DNA of 64,000 nucleotides from Bacillota bacterium (GCA_023386315.1 JAEWJZ010000008.1:1-64000); one strand, 5' to 3'. Shown: positions 8,450-16,876, numbered from the stretch's first letter. Numbers and translations: made by a program. Notes: generated by a model from the sequence alone, not told the origin.

Positions 8450-9802
8450 TTACCTCCAGACTGGTTCAGAAGGTTCTATTCCTTCATTCCCAGAAGGATT
8501 TTGCTCATCCACTTTTAAAAGAGTTCCATTGCTGGCTGTCTTATATTTTACACCATCTGAACTTTTTACAGTTGTATTCTTGGATACCTTGCCTGACGTG
8601 TTCACGACGTACGTAGTTTTTGTACTGCCTGTGGGAATGGCGATCGGCTCATATTTGGCACCCTCATCTGCACATTGGAGTTTTCCCATATAATAGAGAT
8701 AACCATCTTTGACTCCTGTATAACCTCTGCCGCTGTCACTGAAATAATACGTGCATTCGTTCCCGTCCGCTTCTGTTACCTTGACTTTTCCCTTCTGCAT
8801 GCTGCTGGTCTTTTTATCCCCGAAATAAAAGGTTGCATACTCAGAACTGCTAACAATCTTAAGTTTTTGAAGGCCATAAATAGGAACACCCAGATCATTG
8901 AACAAATATGTTTTGTCCTTGATCTTTACCAGGTTGGAAGTACTTGCCTCCCCCTCTTTCGGACCGGCTTTGGGAATTCCTGTACCGGAAAAATAAAACC
9001 ACTCCACACTCTCTTCATAACCGGTTATATCCTGAGGCGGCTCTATGGAATACCAACCTTCCCGCAGCTTTCCATTGGGATCATAATATTTGTAATTCTG
9101 GATCTCATATTCCGCATTGTCAACTCCGACCTTCTTCCAGCCGGTCTGAAGCGCACCTTTATCATCAAAACAGTATGCGATTCCATCAATCTTGTAAGTA
9201 CCATAATCTCCAGAGAAATCCCTAGGCACATATTTTTTGCCATTGTCGTTAAAATAGTACCAGTATTTACCTTCATCTGTATCTCCAGGCGAGATCCGGC
9301 CTTCGTCGCTGCTGTCCGGCGGATAAAGCTTCTGCCAGCCCGTCTTCATGACTCCGTCCGCTCCGGTATAATACATGTCGTCAAGAATCCAGCCCGTCAG
9401 CATCTCGCCGTTGGAATCAAAGTAGTACCACTTATTGTCGATCTTAGACCAGTTATCCATAATCGCTTTTCCGCTGCTGCCAAAATAATACCACTTATAC
9501 TCATTGCCGCTGGAATCCTTAAACTTCATCCATTTATCCGTTACCAAAATACCGTTGGAATCCATATAATAAGTGTTCTCAACCCAGGTATTGACTGCCA
9601 TCTCACCATTGCTGTCTAAATATCTCCACAAATTATCCGCACCCTTTTTCCAGGTGTTGCTTACTTTACCACCGCTTGAATCATAATACACCCAGGTGCT
9701 GCCTGACTGCGACCACCCCTCTGCCGCCCAGGTGTCCAAAGATGCCGCTCCGACTGTCAGCATGGCAGCTGCCGCCAGTACAATGAGACCTTTTCTTTTC
9801 AT
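8450..9802 (-). CDS. Secreted cell-wall-binding repeat protein
   Basis: This 450-residue protein has a signal peptide (MKRKGLIVLAAAAMLTVGAA, likely cut after WAAE region) and then almost only aromatic/glycine repeats of about 20 residues of the CW-binding/choline-binding type, such as WVYYDSSGGKVSNTW, WYYFGSSGKAIMDNW and WYYFDSNGEMLTGW. No catalytic domain is seen. The C-terminal 80 residues (VNTSGKVSKNTTVKSSDG) are less repetitive and resemble the end of the paralogue at 48893-50644. Family knowledge suggests binding to choline, teichoic acid or glycan in the wall; the ligand here is unknown. It has its own promoter and terminator. Confidence 0.85.
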   Translation of the reverse strand: MKRKGLIVLAAAAMLTVGAASLDTWAAEGWSQSGSTWVYYDSSGGKVSNTWKKGADNLWRYLDSNGEMAVNTWVENTYYMDSNGILVTDKWMKFKDSSGNEYKWYYFGSSGKAIMDNWSKIDNKWYYFDSNGEMLTGWILDDMYYTGADGVMKTGWQKLYPPDSSDEGRISPGDTDEGKYWYYFNDNGKKYVPRDFSGDYGTYKIDGIAYCFDDKGALQTGWKKVGVDNAEYEIQNYKYYDPNGKLREGWYSIEPPQDITGYEESVEWFYFSGTGIPKAGPKEGEASTSNLVKIKDKTYLFNDLGVPIYGLQKLKIVSSSEYATFYFGDKKTSSMQKGKVKVTEADGNECTYYFSDSGRGYTGVKDGYLYYMGKLQCADEGAKYEPIAIPTGSTKTTYVVNTSGKVSKNTTVKSSDGVKYKTASNGTLLKVDEQNPSGNEGIEPSEPVWR

Positions 9803-9843
9803 ATTTTCACTCCTTACAGGGATTTCCTTTTTTGCTATAATTT

Positions 9844-9872
9844 ATTTTAACAATTAATCTTAGATTATTCAA
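9844..9872 (-). promoter_or_regulatory. Sigma-A promoter of the cell-wall repeat protein gene
   Basis: TTGAAT (9872-9867), 17-nt spacer, TAAAAT (9849-9844) with an extended TGT on the minus strand, about 40 nt upstream of the ATG. Confidence 0.6.
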
Positions 9873-9937
9873 CTGTTTTAATCTTTCAATTCTATTACAA
9901 AATTATTGCCGTCTTATATATACGTCTGTTTTAGCAG

Positions 9938-9984
9938 AAAAACAGCAATGCCGGTATGGGGTTTACAACCAGCCATACCGGCAT
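9938..9984 (-). terminator. Intrinsic terminator of the small gene at 10.0-10.2 kb
   Basis: A 12-bp stem ATGCCGGTATGG/CCATACCGGCAT (minus strand; 9973-9984 with 9948-9959) with a 13-nt loop, then TTGCTGTTTTT. It closes a transcription unit of only about 250 nt. Confidence 0.8.
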
Positions 9985-10000
9985 ATCCTGCCTTTCTGAT

Positions 10001-10214
10001 CTATTTAAAATATCTATCTGCAGCAGTTATTTCTCCCGCAGCAATTTCCACGCCCGCAGCATGATCCGCACCTTCTGCAGCATCCTGAGCGGTTACAGCA
10101 GCGCCTGTTACAGCCGTTGCTGCAGATCCAGCCGCAGCCGTTACAACCCCGCCAGTTGCACCAGTAATTGCACCCGAAACAGCCGAAAGAAAATCCCATC
10201 CGGAAACAGCCCAT
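10001..10214 (-). CDS. Tiny gene of uncertain frame: Cys-rich 66 aa in frame, or Ala/Gly-rich 70 aa after a 1-nt shift
   Basis: A TATAAT box, an AAGAGGTG ribosome-binding site 8 nt before an ATG (10214) and a strong terminator mark a real short transcription unit. Read directly from the ATG it encodes 66 residues with 19 cysteines, many as CC pairs (stop at 10014). In the +1 frame the same DNA encodes a more protein-like Ala/Gly/Thr/Val-rich sequence with glycine-zipper spacing ending ITAADRYFK (stop at 10001), with mostly G-first codons as in genuine coding DNA, but it has no start codon. Removing one G from the ATGGGC start would give MAVSGWDFLSAVSGAITG, exactly 70 residues. So this is a Cys-rich peptide gene, a gene frameshifted by one G (mutation or sequencing error), or a recoded gene. 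I recognise no family. Confidence 0.55.
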
Positions 10215-10238
10215 AAGTCTTACACCTCTTTGCTTAAC

Positions 10239-10244
10239 ATTATA
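10239..10244 (-). promoter_or_regulatory. -10 box of the small gene
   Basis: TATAAT on the minus strand, 25 nt upstream of the ATG at 10214. No convincing -35 was found at 16-18 nt, so an activator or another sigma factor may be involved. Confidence 0.45.
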
Positions 10245-10267
10245 CTATAATATATAGAACCATCAGA

Positions 10268-10286
10268 CAAGGTGTGAATCACCTTG
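10268..10286. promoter_or_regulatory. Inverted repeat overlapping the methyltransferase -35
   Basis: CAAGGTG-TGAAT-CACCTTG, a perfect 7-bp inverted repeat between the divergent small gene and methyltransferase gene. Its right arm overlaps the -35 box at 10284-10289, so it could be an operator. No regulator can be assigned. Confidence 0.45.
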
Positions 10287-10312
10287 ACGCTAAAAGCTCC
10301 ATCCAGTATAAT
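10284..10312 (+). promoter_or_regulatory. Sigma-A promoter of the methyltransferase gene
   Basis: TTGACG, 17-nt spacer, TATAAT: a near-consensus promoter 57 nt upstream of the ATG. Confidence 0.75.
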
Positions 10313-10368
10313 CATAGAATCATGAAGATAGATTATGTATTTATATAGAAAGAAAGGCGGCATCAAGT

Positions 10369-11238
10369 ATGTGGATTGCAGACGGCTGGAAAGATTATGA
10401 AGTAATAGATTGTTCAGAGGGTGAAAAATTAGAGCGGTGGGGAAATTACCTCCTGGTTCGTCCGGATCCTCAGGTCATCTGGTCCACTCCCAAAAAGGAA
10501 CCAGGCTGGGCAAAGATGAACGGCCATTACCACCGCAGTGCAAAGGGAGGCGGAGAATGGGAATTCTTTCATCTGCCGGAACAATGGACCATCAGCTATA
10601 AAGAATTAACATTTCAGCTGAAGCCCTTCAGCTTTAAGCATACAGGACTTTTTCCGGAACAGGCTGCCAACTGGGATTGGTTCGGTGATAAAATAAAGAG
10701 TGCAGGACGGCCTGTAAAAGTACTGAATTTATTTGCATATACCGGTGGAGCAACTCTTGCAGCTGCTAAGGCAGGCGCTGTTGTTACCCATGTGGATGCT
10801 TCTAAGGGTATGGTTGGATGGGCCAGGGAAAATGCACGCTCATCAGGCCTTGAATCCGCTTCTATCCGGTGGATTGTTGATGACTGTGTTAAGTTCGTTG
10901 AACGGGAAATCAGAAGAGGCAATCATTATGATGCGATTATTATGGATCCTCCGTCTTATGGCAGAGGACCAAAAGGGGAAATCTGGAAGATAGAAGATTC
11001 CATCTATCCATTCTTAAAGCTCTGTTCTCAGCTTTTGTCCAATACTCCTTTGTTCTTCCTTATCAACTCCTATACCACCGGACTGGCTCCGTCTGTTCTG
11101 TCCTATATGATTTCCACAGAGATCACAAAGAAATTCGGCGGAAGCGTTTTATCCGACGAAGTGGGACTTCCAGTGAAAAGCTCCGGGCTTATTCTCCCAT
11201 GCGGAGCTTCCGGAAGATGGTCCGCTGACCGCACCTAG
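10369..11238 (+). CDS. Class I SAM-dependent methyltransferase, RlmI-like
   Basis: The 289-residue protein has a Rossmann methyltransferase domain: the SAM-binding LNLFAYTGGATLAAAKAGA (about residues 119-137), an acidic HVDASKGMVGWARENA loop, and the catalytic-type IIMDPPSYGRGPKGE motif (about 190-204). These match COG1092 enzymes such as RlmI, which methylate C5 of a cytosine in 23S rRNA. Here the N-terminal 100 residues do not look like the PUA domain of RlmI, so the substrate is uncertain; rRNA is the best guess. AAAGGCGG precedes the ATG. It ends 11 nt from the convergent acyltransferase gene. Confidence 0.85.
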   Translation: MWIADGWKDYEVIDCSEGEKLERWGNYLLVRPDPQVIWSTPKKEPGWAKMNGHYHRSAKGGGEWEFFHLPEQWTISYKELTFQLKPFSFKHTGLFPEQAANWDWFGDKIKSAGRPVKVLNLFAYTGGATLAAAKAGAVVTHVDASKGMVGWARENARSSGLESASIRWIVDDCVKFVEREIRRGNHYDAIIMDPPSYGRGPKGEIWKIEDSIYPFLKLCSQLLSNTPLFFLINSYTTGLAPSVLSYMISTEITKKFGGSVLSDEVGLPVKSSGLILPCGASGRWSADRT

Positions 11239-11249
11239 AATAAGCAGAA

Positions 11250-12287
11250 TCAGCGCCCTCCATTAAACAGGCACCAGACCGTAGACAGATATTTTCTTAA
11301 AAAGGAACTGGTGATACAGCTGAAAAGAATACAAAAAACCGGCATAATAATATACAGGCCAATGGTTACAGCAGGAATCGGCGGGAGCAGCAATGCTCCC
11401 GTTTTATTGATTAACCGCACCACAGAAAAATGTGTGGCATACAGATAAAAATTCTGTTTCATCCAGTCATTTGCCTCTTTTAAGTATCTGCCGGGAACCA
11501 TGAGCCACAGACTTACAGGCATCAGGAACCTGAAACATACCGTAGAGGCAGCAATCTCTCCCTTCACATTACCGGGAATATCTATGTTCTTCGCCAGACA
11601 GGCAGCAAGAAAAAGAACGGCTCCCACTGCAATATGCTTCCTGCTAAAAGATCTTTCAACAATATCTTTTCCATGAATCGCTGCATATGCCCCGAAAGTA
11701 TAATAAAACAAAGCATCCAGATTTAAAAACGGAAGTGCACCTCCCATATAGATTACCGCGAGAATCCCCGCAAGCAAAAACCTGCCAATTTCTTTTTTTC
11801 TTACAGCCATGTATATCACCGGAGCAAGAAGGACAAGAAGGAGCAGCTGATTTAAATACCAGAAGACATAATTATAGGAATAATGGAGCACTGCCAGCGC
11901 TGCTTCCTGAAAGTTAAAGGGAATTCTTCCTTTACCGATTACCCTGGAAATAAAGGGAATCCGGCTGCCGATCACATAGCCCAGATAGTAAAGAAGGTTC
12001 CACATAATATAAGGAACCAGAATGCTGCGGATTCTGGAATTCCATTTGACCCATAACTTCTCCATTGTAAATCCCCGAAAAAATAAATAGGAAGATATTA
12101 AAAAGAATCCCGGAACTGCGATCTGGGCTACAGTGTCTCCCCAGAAACGCTCCAGCATATCCACCCGGTAAGCTATTGCGGTCTTCCCCAGAAATAAGAC
12201 TGCATTATAAGAATGAACCCATATTACAAGAATACTATATAGAAATGTAAACCAGATTACCTTGTTGCGGAAATATTTTTCTTCCAT
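11250..12287 (-). CDS. Integral membrane acyltransferase, family 3
   Basis: A 345-residue polytopic membrane protein with about ten hydrophobic segments, starting MEEKYFRNKVIWFTFLYSIL. The segment VIWVHSYNAVLFLGK in TM1 and the Arg-rich cytoplasmic WNSRIRSILVPYIMWNLLYY are typical of acyltransferase family 3 (OatA/NolL/OpgC superfamily), which O-acylate sugars at the cell envelope; the histidine in TM1 is the expected catalytic residue. The frame is open 12 codons further, but AGAGAGGTG sits before the ATG at 12287. It follows rpiR closely, so it may modify a sialic-acid-like or other amino sugar; that link is inference. Confidence 0.8.
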   Translation of the reverse strand: MEEKYFRNKVIWFTFLYSILVIWVHSYNAVLFLGKTAIAYRVDMLERFWGDTVAQIAVPGFFLISSYLFFRGFTMEKLWVKWNSRIRSILVPYIMWNLLYYLGYVIGSRIPFISRVIGKGRIPFNFQEAALAVLHYSYNYVFWYLNQLLLLVLLAPVIYMAVRKKEIGRFLLAGILAVIYMGGALPFLNLDALFYYTFGAYAAIHGKDIVERSFSRKHIAVGAVLFLAACLAKNIDIPGNVKGEIAASTVCFRFLMPVSLWLMVPGRYLKEANDWMKQNFYLYATHFSVVRLINKTGALLLPPIPAVTIGLYIIMPVFCILFSCITSSFLRKYLSTVWCLFNGGR

Positions 12288-12316
12288 TGGGTTCACCTCT
12301 CTTTCCTGCATATCTA

Positions 12317-13171
12317 TCAGCACATTTTATCCAGTACAGACGAAGATACCCTCTCATTGACCTGATTACAGGTTTCAAAATACCTTCTGTAATATTCCGT
12401 ATACATTAAATCAATCAAAAAAAGCTGGCTGATCTCCGAGGATGTAGACCCTCCCTGCAAAGGTCCTTCATTGGCTCCGCAAAGCAGGGTTACATCAGAA
12501 AAAGAGGTAAGAGGTGACTTTACAAACCGGGTGATACAGATGGTCGCAGCTCCTGCTCTCTTTGCAAGCTCTGCCACATGAATAGTATCTTTTGTTGCGC
12601 CTGAATAGGAAAATATGACAGCCGCTTCTCCTTCTCCCATCATGGAAGCTACCATTGCCTGCATATGGGAATCAGATACACAGGATACCTTGGGTTCAAT
12701 CCTTAAGAACTTGTTAGCAGCCTTCATGGCAGAAAGCATACTGGCTCCCACTCCAAAAAAGCAAATCCTCTTTGCTTCGTGAAGATACTGGATTACACGG
12801 TCAAAGCTATCCTCATTTAATAACGAGTATGTCTCTTCAAGTGCACTCATATTTGTATTGAGTACTTTCCTTGATACCTCTGCAAAAGAATCCTTAAGGC
12901 TGATGTCTCCCTCTAAACGCCCCTGCCCGGTGGTTTCATCATGCAGACTTAAAGACAGCTGCATTTTAAATTCCTGATACCCTTTCAACTCCAAAGTCTT
13001 ACAAAAGCGAAATACACTGGTATCTCCTACTTCACAAGCTTCTGCCAGATCAGTAATTGACATAAACAACACCTCTCTGTAGTTTTGAAGAATATAATCC
13101 GCCACCTTTTTCTCAGCCTTTGTAAACTGATTATATTCTGCACGAATTCTGGTTAAAAAATCACCTTTCAT
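12317..13171 (-). CDS. MurR/RpiR-family transcriptional regulator
   Basis: The 284-residue protein has an N-terminal RpiR helix-turn-helix (MKGDFLTRIRAEYNQFTKAE to about residue 77, with MSITDLAEACEVGDTSVFRFCKTL) and a SIS sugar-phosphate-binding domain from about residue 110 (RICFFGVGASMLSAMKAANKF and VIFSYSGATKDTIHVAELAK). The ATG at 13171 has GGGAGAGACGGAG upstream; it lies 11 nt inside the nanE frame, so the two genes are coupled. In many Firmicutes RpiR proteins next to nanE control sialic acid or ManNAc-6-P use, sensing an amino-sugar phosphate. Confidence 0.9.
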   Translation of the reverse strand: MKGDFLTRIRAEYNQFTKAEKKVADYILQNYREVLFMSITDLAEACEVGDTSVFRFCKTLELKGYQEFKMQLSLSLHDETTGQGRLEGDISLKDSFAEVSRKVLNTNMSALEETYSLLNEDSFDRVIQYLHEAKRICFFGVGASMLSAMKAANKFLRIEPKVSCVSDSHMQAMVASMMGEGEAAVIFSYSGATKDTIHVAELAKRAGAATICITRFVKSPLTSFSDVTLLCGANEGPLQGGSTSSEISQLFLIDLMYTEYYRRYFETCNQVNERVSSSVLDKMC

Positions 13172-13895
13172 CACTCCGTCTCTCCCTTTTATCTGTTTTT
13201 CCTCCAGTGCGGCACTTTGCACCGGTTATAAAATCACGGGTTATCTCTCTTGGTCTTGTAATGGCACTTCCAACCACTGCCGCCCATGCGCCCGCTTTGA
13301 ATGCTTCTTTCAACTGTTCCGGGGTTTTAATACCGCCTTCTGCAATCACGGATTTCCCGCTGTCAGAAGAAAGCCGTTTTATCAGATCCAGATTTGGAAG
13401 AACCGCATTTCTGGTATACTGGGTATAACCACTTAAGGTCGTTCCGATAAAATCAATTCCCAGACTGGCAGCAAGCATCCCTTCCTCGTAATCGGAACAA
13501 TCCGCCATGAAAAGCTGATCCGGATATTTTGATCTGATCTCTATAATAAAATCTTCCAGCTTCTGTCCATCCGGACGTAGTCTTCGTGTACAGTCCATGG
13601 CAATAATGTCTACCCCCTCTGAAACCAAAGCTGCCACTTCTCTGATGGTTGGCGTAATAACTGTCTCAGAACCTTTGTATTTCTGTTTTATAATACCTAT
13701 TATAGGCAAGTCCGCCGTATTCTTTATTTCACGTATATCAGATATGGTATTGGCGCGGATACCAGCCGCTCCGCCTTCCATGGCTGCATAGGCCATACGG
13801 GACATAATATAAGAGCTGAAAAGAGGCTCATCCGGCAGCGCCTGACACGATACAATCAATCCTCCTGCCAGAAGGCTGTATACTGCTTTATCCAT
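13161..13895 (-). CDS. nanE: N-acetylmannosamine-6-phosphate 2-epimerase
   Basis: NanE converts ManNAc-6-P to GlcNAc-6-P in sialic acid and ManNAc catabolism. The 244-residue TIM-barrel protein starts MDKAVYSLLAGGLIVSCQAL with the conserved PDEPL, then GGAAGIRANTISDI, LPIIGIIKQKY, IDIIAMDCTRRLRP, FMADCSDYEEG and a C-terminal VIAEGGIKTPEQLKEAFKAGAWAVVVGS-like phosphate-binding segment. An AGGAGG site precedes the ATG at 13895. No nanA or nanK is in the window, so the rest of the pathway is elsewhere or the enzyme serves another amino sugar. Confidence 0.92.
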   Translation of the reverse strand: MDKAVYSLLAGGLIVSCQALPDEPLFSSYIMSRMAYAAMEGGAAGIRANTISDIREIKNTADLPIIGIIKQKYKGSETVITPTIREVAALVSEGVDIIAMDCTRRLRPDGQKLEDFIIEIRSKYPDQLFMADCSDYEEGMLAASLGIDFIGTTLSGYTQYTRNAVLPNLDLIKRLSSDSGKSVIAEGGIKTPEQLKEAFKAGAWAAVVGSAITRPREITRDFITGAKCRTGGKTDKRERRSDER

Positions 13896-13923
13896 TAACC
13901 TTCCTCCTGTTCTAACCAAAGTA

Positions 13924-13953
13924 ATCATATCACAGATGAAAAAGATATTTCAA
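13924..13953 (-). promoter_or_regulatory. Promoter of the nanE operon
   Basis: TTGAAA (13953-13948), 18-nt spacer, TATGAT (13929-13924) with an extended TGA, about 30 nt upstream of nanE. Confidence 0.65.
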
Positions 13954-14068
13954 TAAAAAGCAGTAAGAGACGGTTGTATTTTTATTTATTCTTTCAGGTT
14001 AATTTCAGTGTGTGAACACAAATAAGTGTTATACTTCTGATATATTCTACACTAAGGAGGAAATGAGA

Positions 14069-14545
14069 ATGGAGCTATCAGGAGTATCCGGTTCATCATC
14101 CTACGACCAGCTGCAGCAGCTTCAACTGCAAAAGGAAAAGGATAAAAAGGCGGCGGAACAGGCAGCCGCAGAAAGCGCACAGATCACAGCGGCGGGAACT
14201 GCAACAGATAAGACCTTTGAAGCCGCAGTTCAAAGCACATCTCAAAATATTGATACGCTGGAAATCAGTCCTGAAGGAAGGGCATATCAACAGAAAATGC
14301 AGGCACCGCCTGCACCAGCCGATTCCACCGTTTCAGAAACTTCATCTACAGACAGTACAAAGTCCACCACAGTTTTAACCAGCCTGACAGAAGAAGAAAT
14401 CAGTACGCTTGTTGATGAAGGAACCATCACACAGGCAGAGGCCAATGCTGAGCTGGCGAGACGGGCTGCTTTAAAAGAGGCAGAAAATAATCAGAAAAAC
14501 AGCAGTTCGCATACAGAAAATCCTGAAATAGACGATGAGGAATGA
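14069..14545 (+). CDS. Hypothetical Gln/Ala/Ser-rich protein
   Basis: The 158-residue product starts MELSGVSGSSSYDQLQQLQL; AAGGAGG lies 8 nt before this ATG, while earlier in-frame ATGs are too close to or before it. No signal peptide or membrane segment is seen. It has a charged Gln/Lys/Ala-rich coiled-coil-like N-terminus, the phrase DTLEISPEGRAYQQKM (about residues 75-90), a Ser/Thr-rich linker and an EEEISTLVDEGTITQAEANAEL segment. Similar LEISPEG phrases occur in small proteins of Clostridia but I cannot assign a function. A hairpin terminator follows, so it is a single-gene unit. Confidence 0.7.
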   Translation: MELSGVSGSSSYDQLQQLQLQKEKDKKAAEQAAAESAQITAAGTATDKTFEAAVQSTSQNIDTLEISPEGRAYQQKMQAPPAPADSTVSETSSTDSTKSTTVLTSLTEEEISTLVDEGTITQAEANAELARRAALKEAENNQKNSSSHTENPEIDDEE

Positions 14546-14554
14546 TATGATCAG

Positions 14555-14577
14555 CAGCCCGGCATTATGCCGGGCTG
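14555..14577 (+). terminator. Hairpin terminator of the hypothetical gene
   Basis: CAGCCCGGCA-TTA-TGCCGGGCTG, a 10-bp GC-rich stem followed by a short TTTCAT tract; a weak U-tract but a strong stem. Confidence 0.65.
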
Positions 14578-14690
14578 TTTCATAATAAAAATTAATATTA
14601 TTTTCACATAATTTTACAGCAAACAGCGTAGGGTTTATGATATAATAAGGAAATCGCAAAGATAGTTTATTTTATAAGGAGTAAAAAATC

Positions 14691-15989
14691 ATGAAAAAGA
14701 TAATCCGCGCTGCATGCCTGTCCCTCGCAATACTATTTGCAGGGTCTTCACTCTGGATGAATCCCCTGTTAACGGACGGCAGATCAGACGCATCAGGTGA
14801 ACCGCTTCATATATTTTCAAAAGATGAGGGACAAGACTTACATGTTATGGCACTGGGACCCGGACTGAACAATCTCTCTCCGTCTGACGAGTTTTCCACT
14901 TATCAGTGGGGTCTGAAAAATGACGGGGAATTTCGTCTCATCGAACTGGAGCAGAAATTTAAGTATGTAGATAATCTATATAGTGAAGTTAACAGCGGAG
15001 GCGGTCTGACAATTCCCAAACCAGGTCCCGGCAACTATGAAGCGAAAGTTACCCATGCAGTTCCAGGTGTGGACATTAACATCCAGCCGGCCTGGGCTCT
15101 CTACGATCAGGCTCAAAACAAACGATCCGTTATCGTTGCAATCATTGACACAGGTATTGATATCAGCCATCAGGAACTGCATAATGCCATTTGGACTAAC
15201 CCGGGTGAGACAGACGGAGACGGCATTGACAACGATGGCAATGGTTATGTGGATGATATTCATGGCTGGAATTTCTATTCAAACAATAATAAGCTCTTCT
15301 CCGGAAGCGAGGACAGTCACGGGACCCATGCGGCCGGAACCATCAGCGCAGCCAGAGGCGCCCATGGAATAGCCGGCATTACGGATAATAATTACGTAAA
15401 AATTATGCCGTTAAAAGCACTGGGAGGAAAAGAAGGAGTGGGTTCTCCTGCCGCCGTTATTAAAGCGATCCACTATGCAGAAGAAAAAGGTGCTTCTATC
15501 TGTAATTTAAGTATGGGAACAACGGGCTACAGTGAAGAACTCGCCCAGACAATCAAGAATTCCAAAATGCTTTTTGTTGTTTCCTGCGGCAACGGAGGAG
15601 TATCCGGTCTTGGTTATGATACAGATGTATATCCGGTGTATCCTGCCTCCCTTCCATATGACAACATTATATCTGTGGCAAACATCCTGTTTGACGGAAC
15701 ATTGAGTAAGGATTCTAATTATGGAGCTGCAAGTGTGGATATCGCTGCTCCCGGAACTTATATTTTAAGTACAATTCCAGATAATTCCTATGGATATATG
15801 AGCGGCACTTCCATGGCTGCTCCTATGGTGACAGGTGTTGCAGCCATGCTCTATTCCTACCGGGCAGATATAAACCTGGGTGACGTAAAAAGTATCATCT
15901 TAAACTCCAGCAGAAAGATGGATACACTTTCAGGCAAAGTTGCAAGCGGAGGGCTTCTGGATGCTTTCAGTGCCCTGAACTGGCATTAA
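14691..15989 (+). CDS. Secreted subtilisin-like serine protease (S8)
   Basis: The 432-residue protein begins with a signal peptide (MKKIIRAACLSLAILFAGSS), has a pro-region of about 110 residues, and then a peptidase S8 domain. The catalytic triad is visible: Asp153 in VAIIDTGID, His213 in DSHGTHAAGT and Ser374 in SGTSMAAPMVTG, with the oxyanion Asn301 in SCGNGG. All active-site residues are intact. A calcium-loop-like DGDGIDNDGNGYVDDIHGWNF precedes the His motif, typical of secreted clostridial S8 proteases. AAGGAG lies upstream of the ATG, and a TATAAT with extended TGA is at 14641. Substrate unknown. Confidence 0.92.
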   Translation: MKKIIRAACLSLAILFAGSSLWMNPLLTDGRSDASGEPLHIFSKDEGQDLHVMALGPGLNNLSPSDEFSTYQWGLKNDGEFRLIELEQKFKYVDNLYSEVNSGGGLTIPKPGPGNYEAKVTHAVPGVDINIQPAWALYDQAQNKRSVIVAIIDTGIDISHQELHNAIWTNPGETDGDGIDNDGNGYVDDIHGWNFYSNNNKLFSGSEDSHGTHAAGTISAARGAHGIAGITDNNYVKIMPLKALGGKEGVGSPAAVIKAIHYAEEKGASICNLSMGTTGYSEELAQTIKNSKMLFVVSCGNGGVSGLGYDTDVYPVYPASLPYDNIISVANILFDGTLSKDSNYGAASVDIAAPGTYILSTIPDNSYGYMSGTSMAAPMVTGVAAMLYSYRADINLGDVKSIILNSSRKMDTLSGKVASGGLLDAFSALNWH

Positions 15990-15992
15990 TTT

Positions 15993-16028
15993 AAAAAACT
16001 GCGCAGTGATAAGCTGTGCAGTTTTTTT
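15993..16028. terminator. Bidirectional terminator between the protease and motB
   Basis: AACTGCGCAG/CTGTGCAGTT stem (15997-16006 with 16014-16023) flanked by A6 on the left and T7 on the right, so it can end both the plus-strand protease gene and the minus-strand motAB operon. Confidence 0.85.
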
Positions 16029-16052
16029 ATAAACTATAGCAGGATAGATTCA

Positions 16053-16865
16053 CTATTTAACAAGCGGCTCTTCCAGGTTATTGTATTTTGAACTAAGAAT
16101 TATAATATCAATACGCCGGTTTTTTGTTCTGCCCTCAGTTGTTGTATTATCTGCAACAGGTTTAAATTCACCGTAACCCACTGCAATCAGCTTACTGGGA
16201 GGATAATTACATTTATTGATGAAGAGCTTAACAACATTCACGGCTCTTGCAGTAGACAGCTCCCAGTTAGACGGATAAGCACTTCGACTAATAGGTACAT
16301 TATCAGTGTGACCCTCAATACGTATAAAGTTATCAACCGTATTTAACAGACTGGCTACTTCAATTAAAGTATCCTCGCTCTGTTTTTTTATATCTGCACT
16401 GCCTGAATCAAAAAGAATGGCGTCATTCAGTCTTATGACAAGACCTCTCATATCAATCATCGTTGAGACAGACTGATCCATACCTTCATCGTGTAACCTT
16501 GTATCAATTTCATTCTTCAGGTTTTCCAGCTTTTTAAGTTCATATTCACCAAAAAAACTTTCCAGCTCACTTTCAGTCTCAATATTTAGCGGTCCGCCCA
16601 CCGGAGCTGCCTCAGATGTTGTACTGTTCACAATAGGTGCGGATCCTCCCAATCCGGAACCCGAACCCTGACCCGTATAATCGTTATTCATCATGGAAGA
16701 GGAGAACACCTGCGATATCTGCTGTGCTTTTTGAGCATCAATCTTACTAACGGCAAAAAGGACGATGAAAACTGCCAGCAACAATGTCATCAAATCTGAA
16801 TACGGCAGAAGCCATGCCTCTCCAGCTTCCTCTTCCTGATGTATCTGCTCTCTCTTTTTTGACAT
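16053..16865 (-). CDS. motB: Flagellar stator protein MotB
   Basis: MotB anchors the stator to peptidoglycan and forms the ion channel with MotA. The 270-residue protein has a short basic N-terminus, one TM helix with the ion-binding Asp24 in LLPYSDLMTLLLAVFIVLFA, a Gly/Ser linker with the plug region, and a C-terminal OmpA-like peptidoglycan-binding domain (IRIEGHTDNVPIS about residue 182, NWELSTARAVNVVKLFI, KNRRIDIII). It follows motA by 11 nt. Whether the stator uses protons or sodium cannot be decided here. No flagellar genes are adjacent. Confidence 0.92.
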   Translation of the reverse strand: MSKKREQIHQEEEAGEAWLLPYSDLMTLLLAVFIVLFAVSKIDAQKAQQISQVFSSSMMNNDYTGQGSGSGLGGSAPIVNSTTSEAAPVGGPLNIETESELESFFGEYELKKLENLKNEIDTRLHDEGMDQSVSTMIDMRGLVIRLNDAILFDSGSADIKKQSEDTLIEVASLLNTVDNFIRIEGHTDNVPISRSAYPSNWELSTARAVNVVKLFINKCNYPPSKLIAVGYGEFKPVADNTTTEGRTKNRRIDIIILSSKYNNLEEPLVK

Positions 16866-16876
16866 ATGTAATCACC

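Noticed and set aside
8675..9619. A 314-codon plus-strand open frame opposite the first cell-wall repeat gene
   Set aside because: It mirrors the repeats of the minus-strand gene, which has a signal peptide, promoter and terminator; no start signal on the plus strand.
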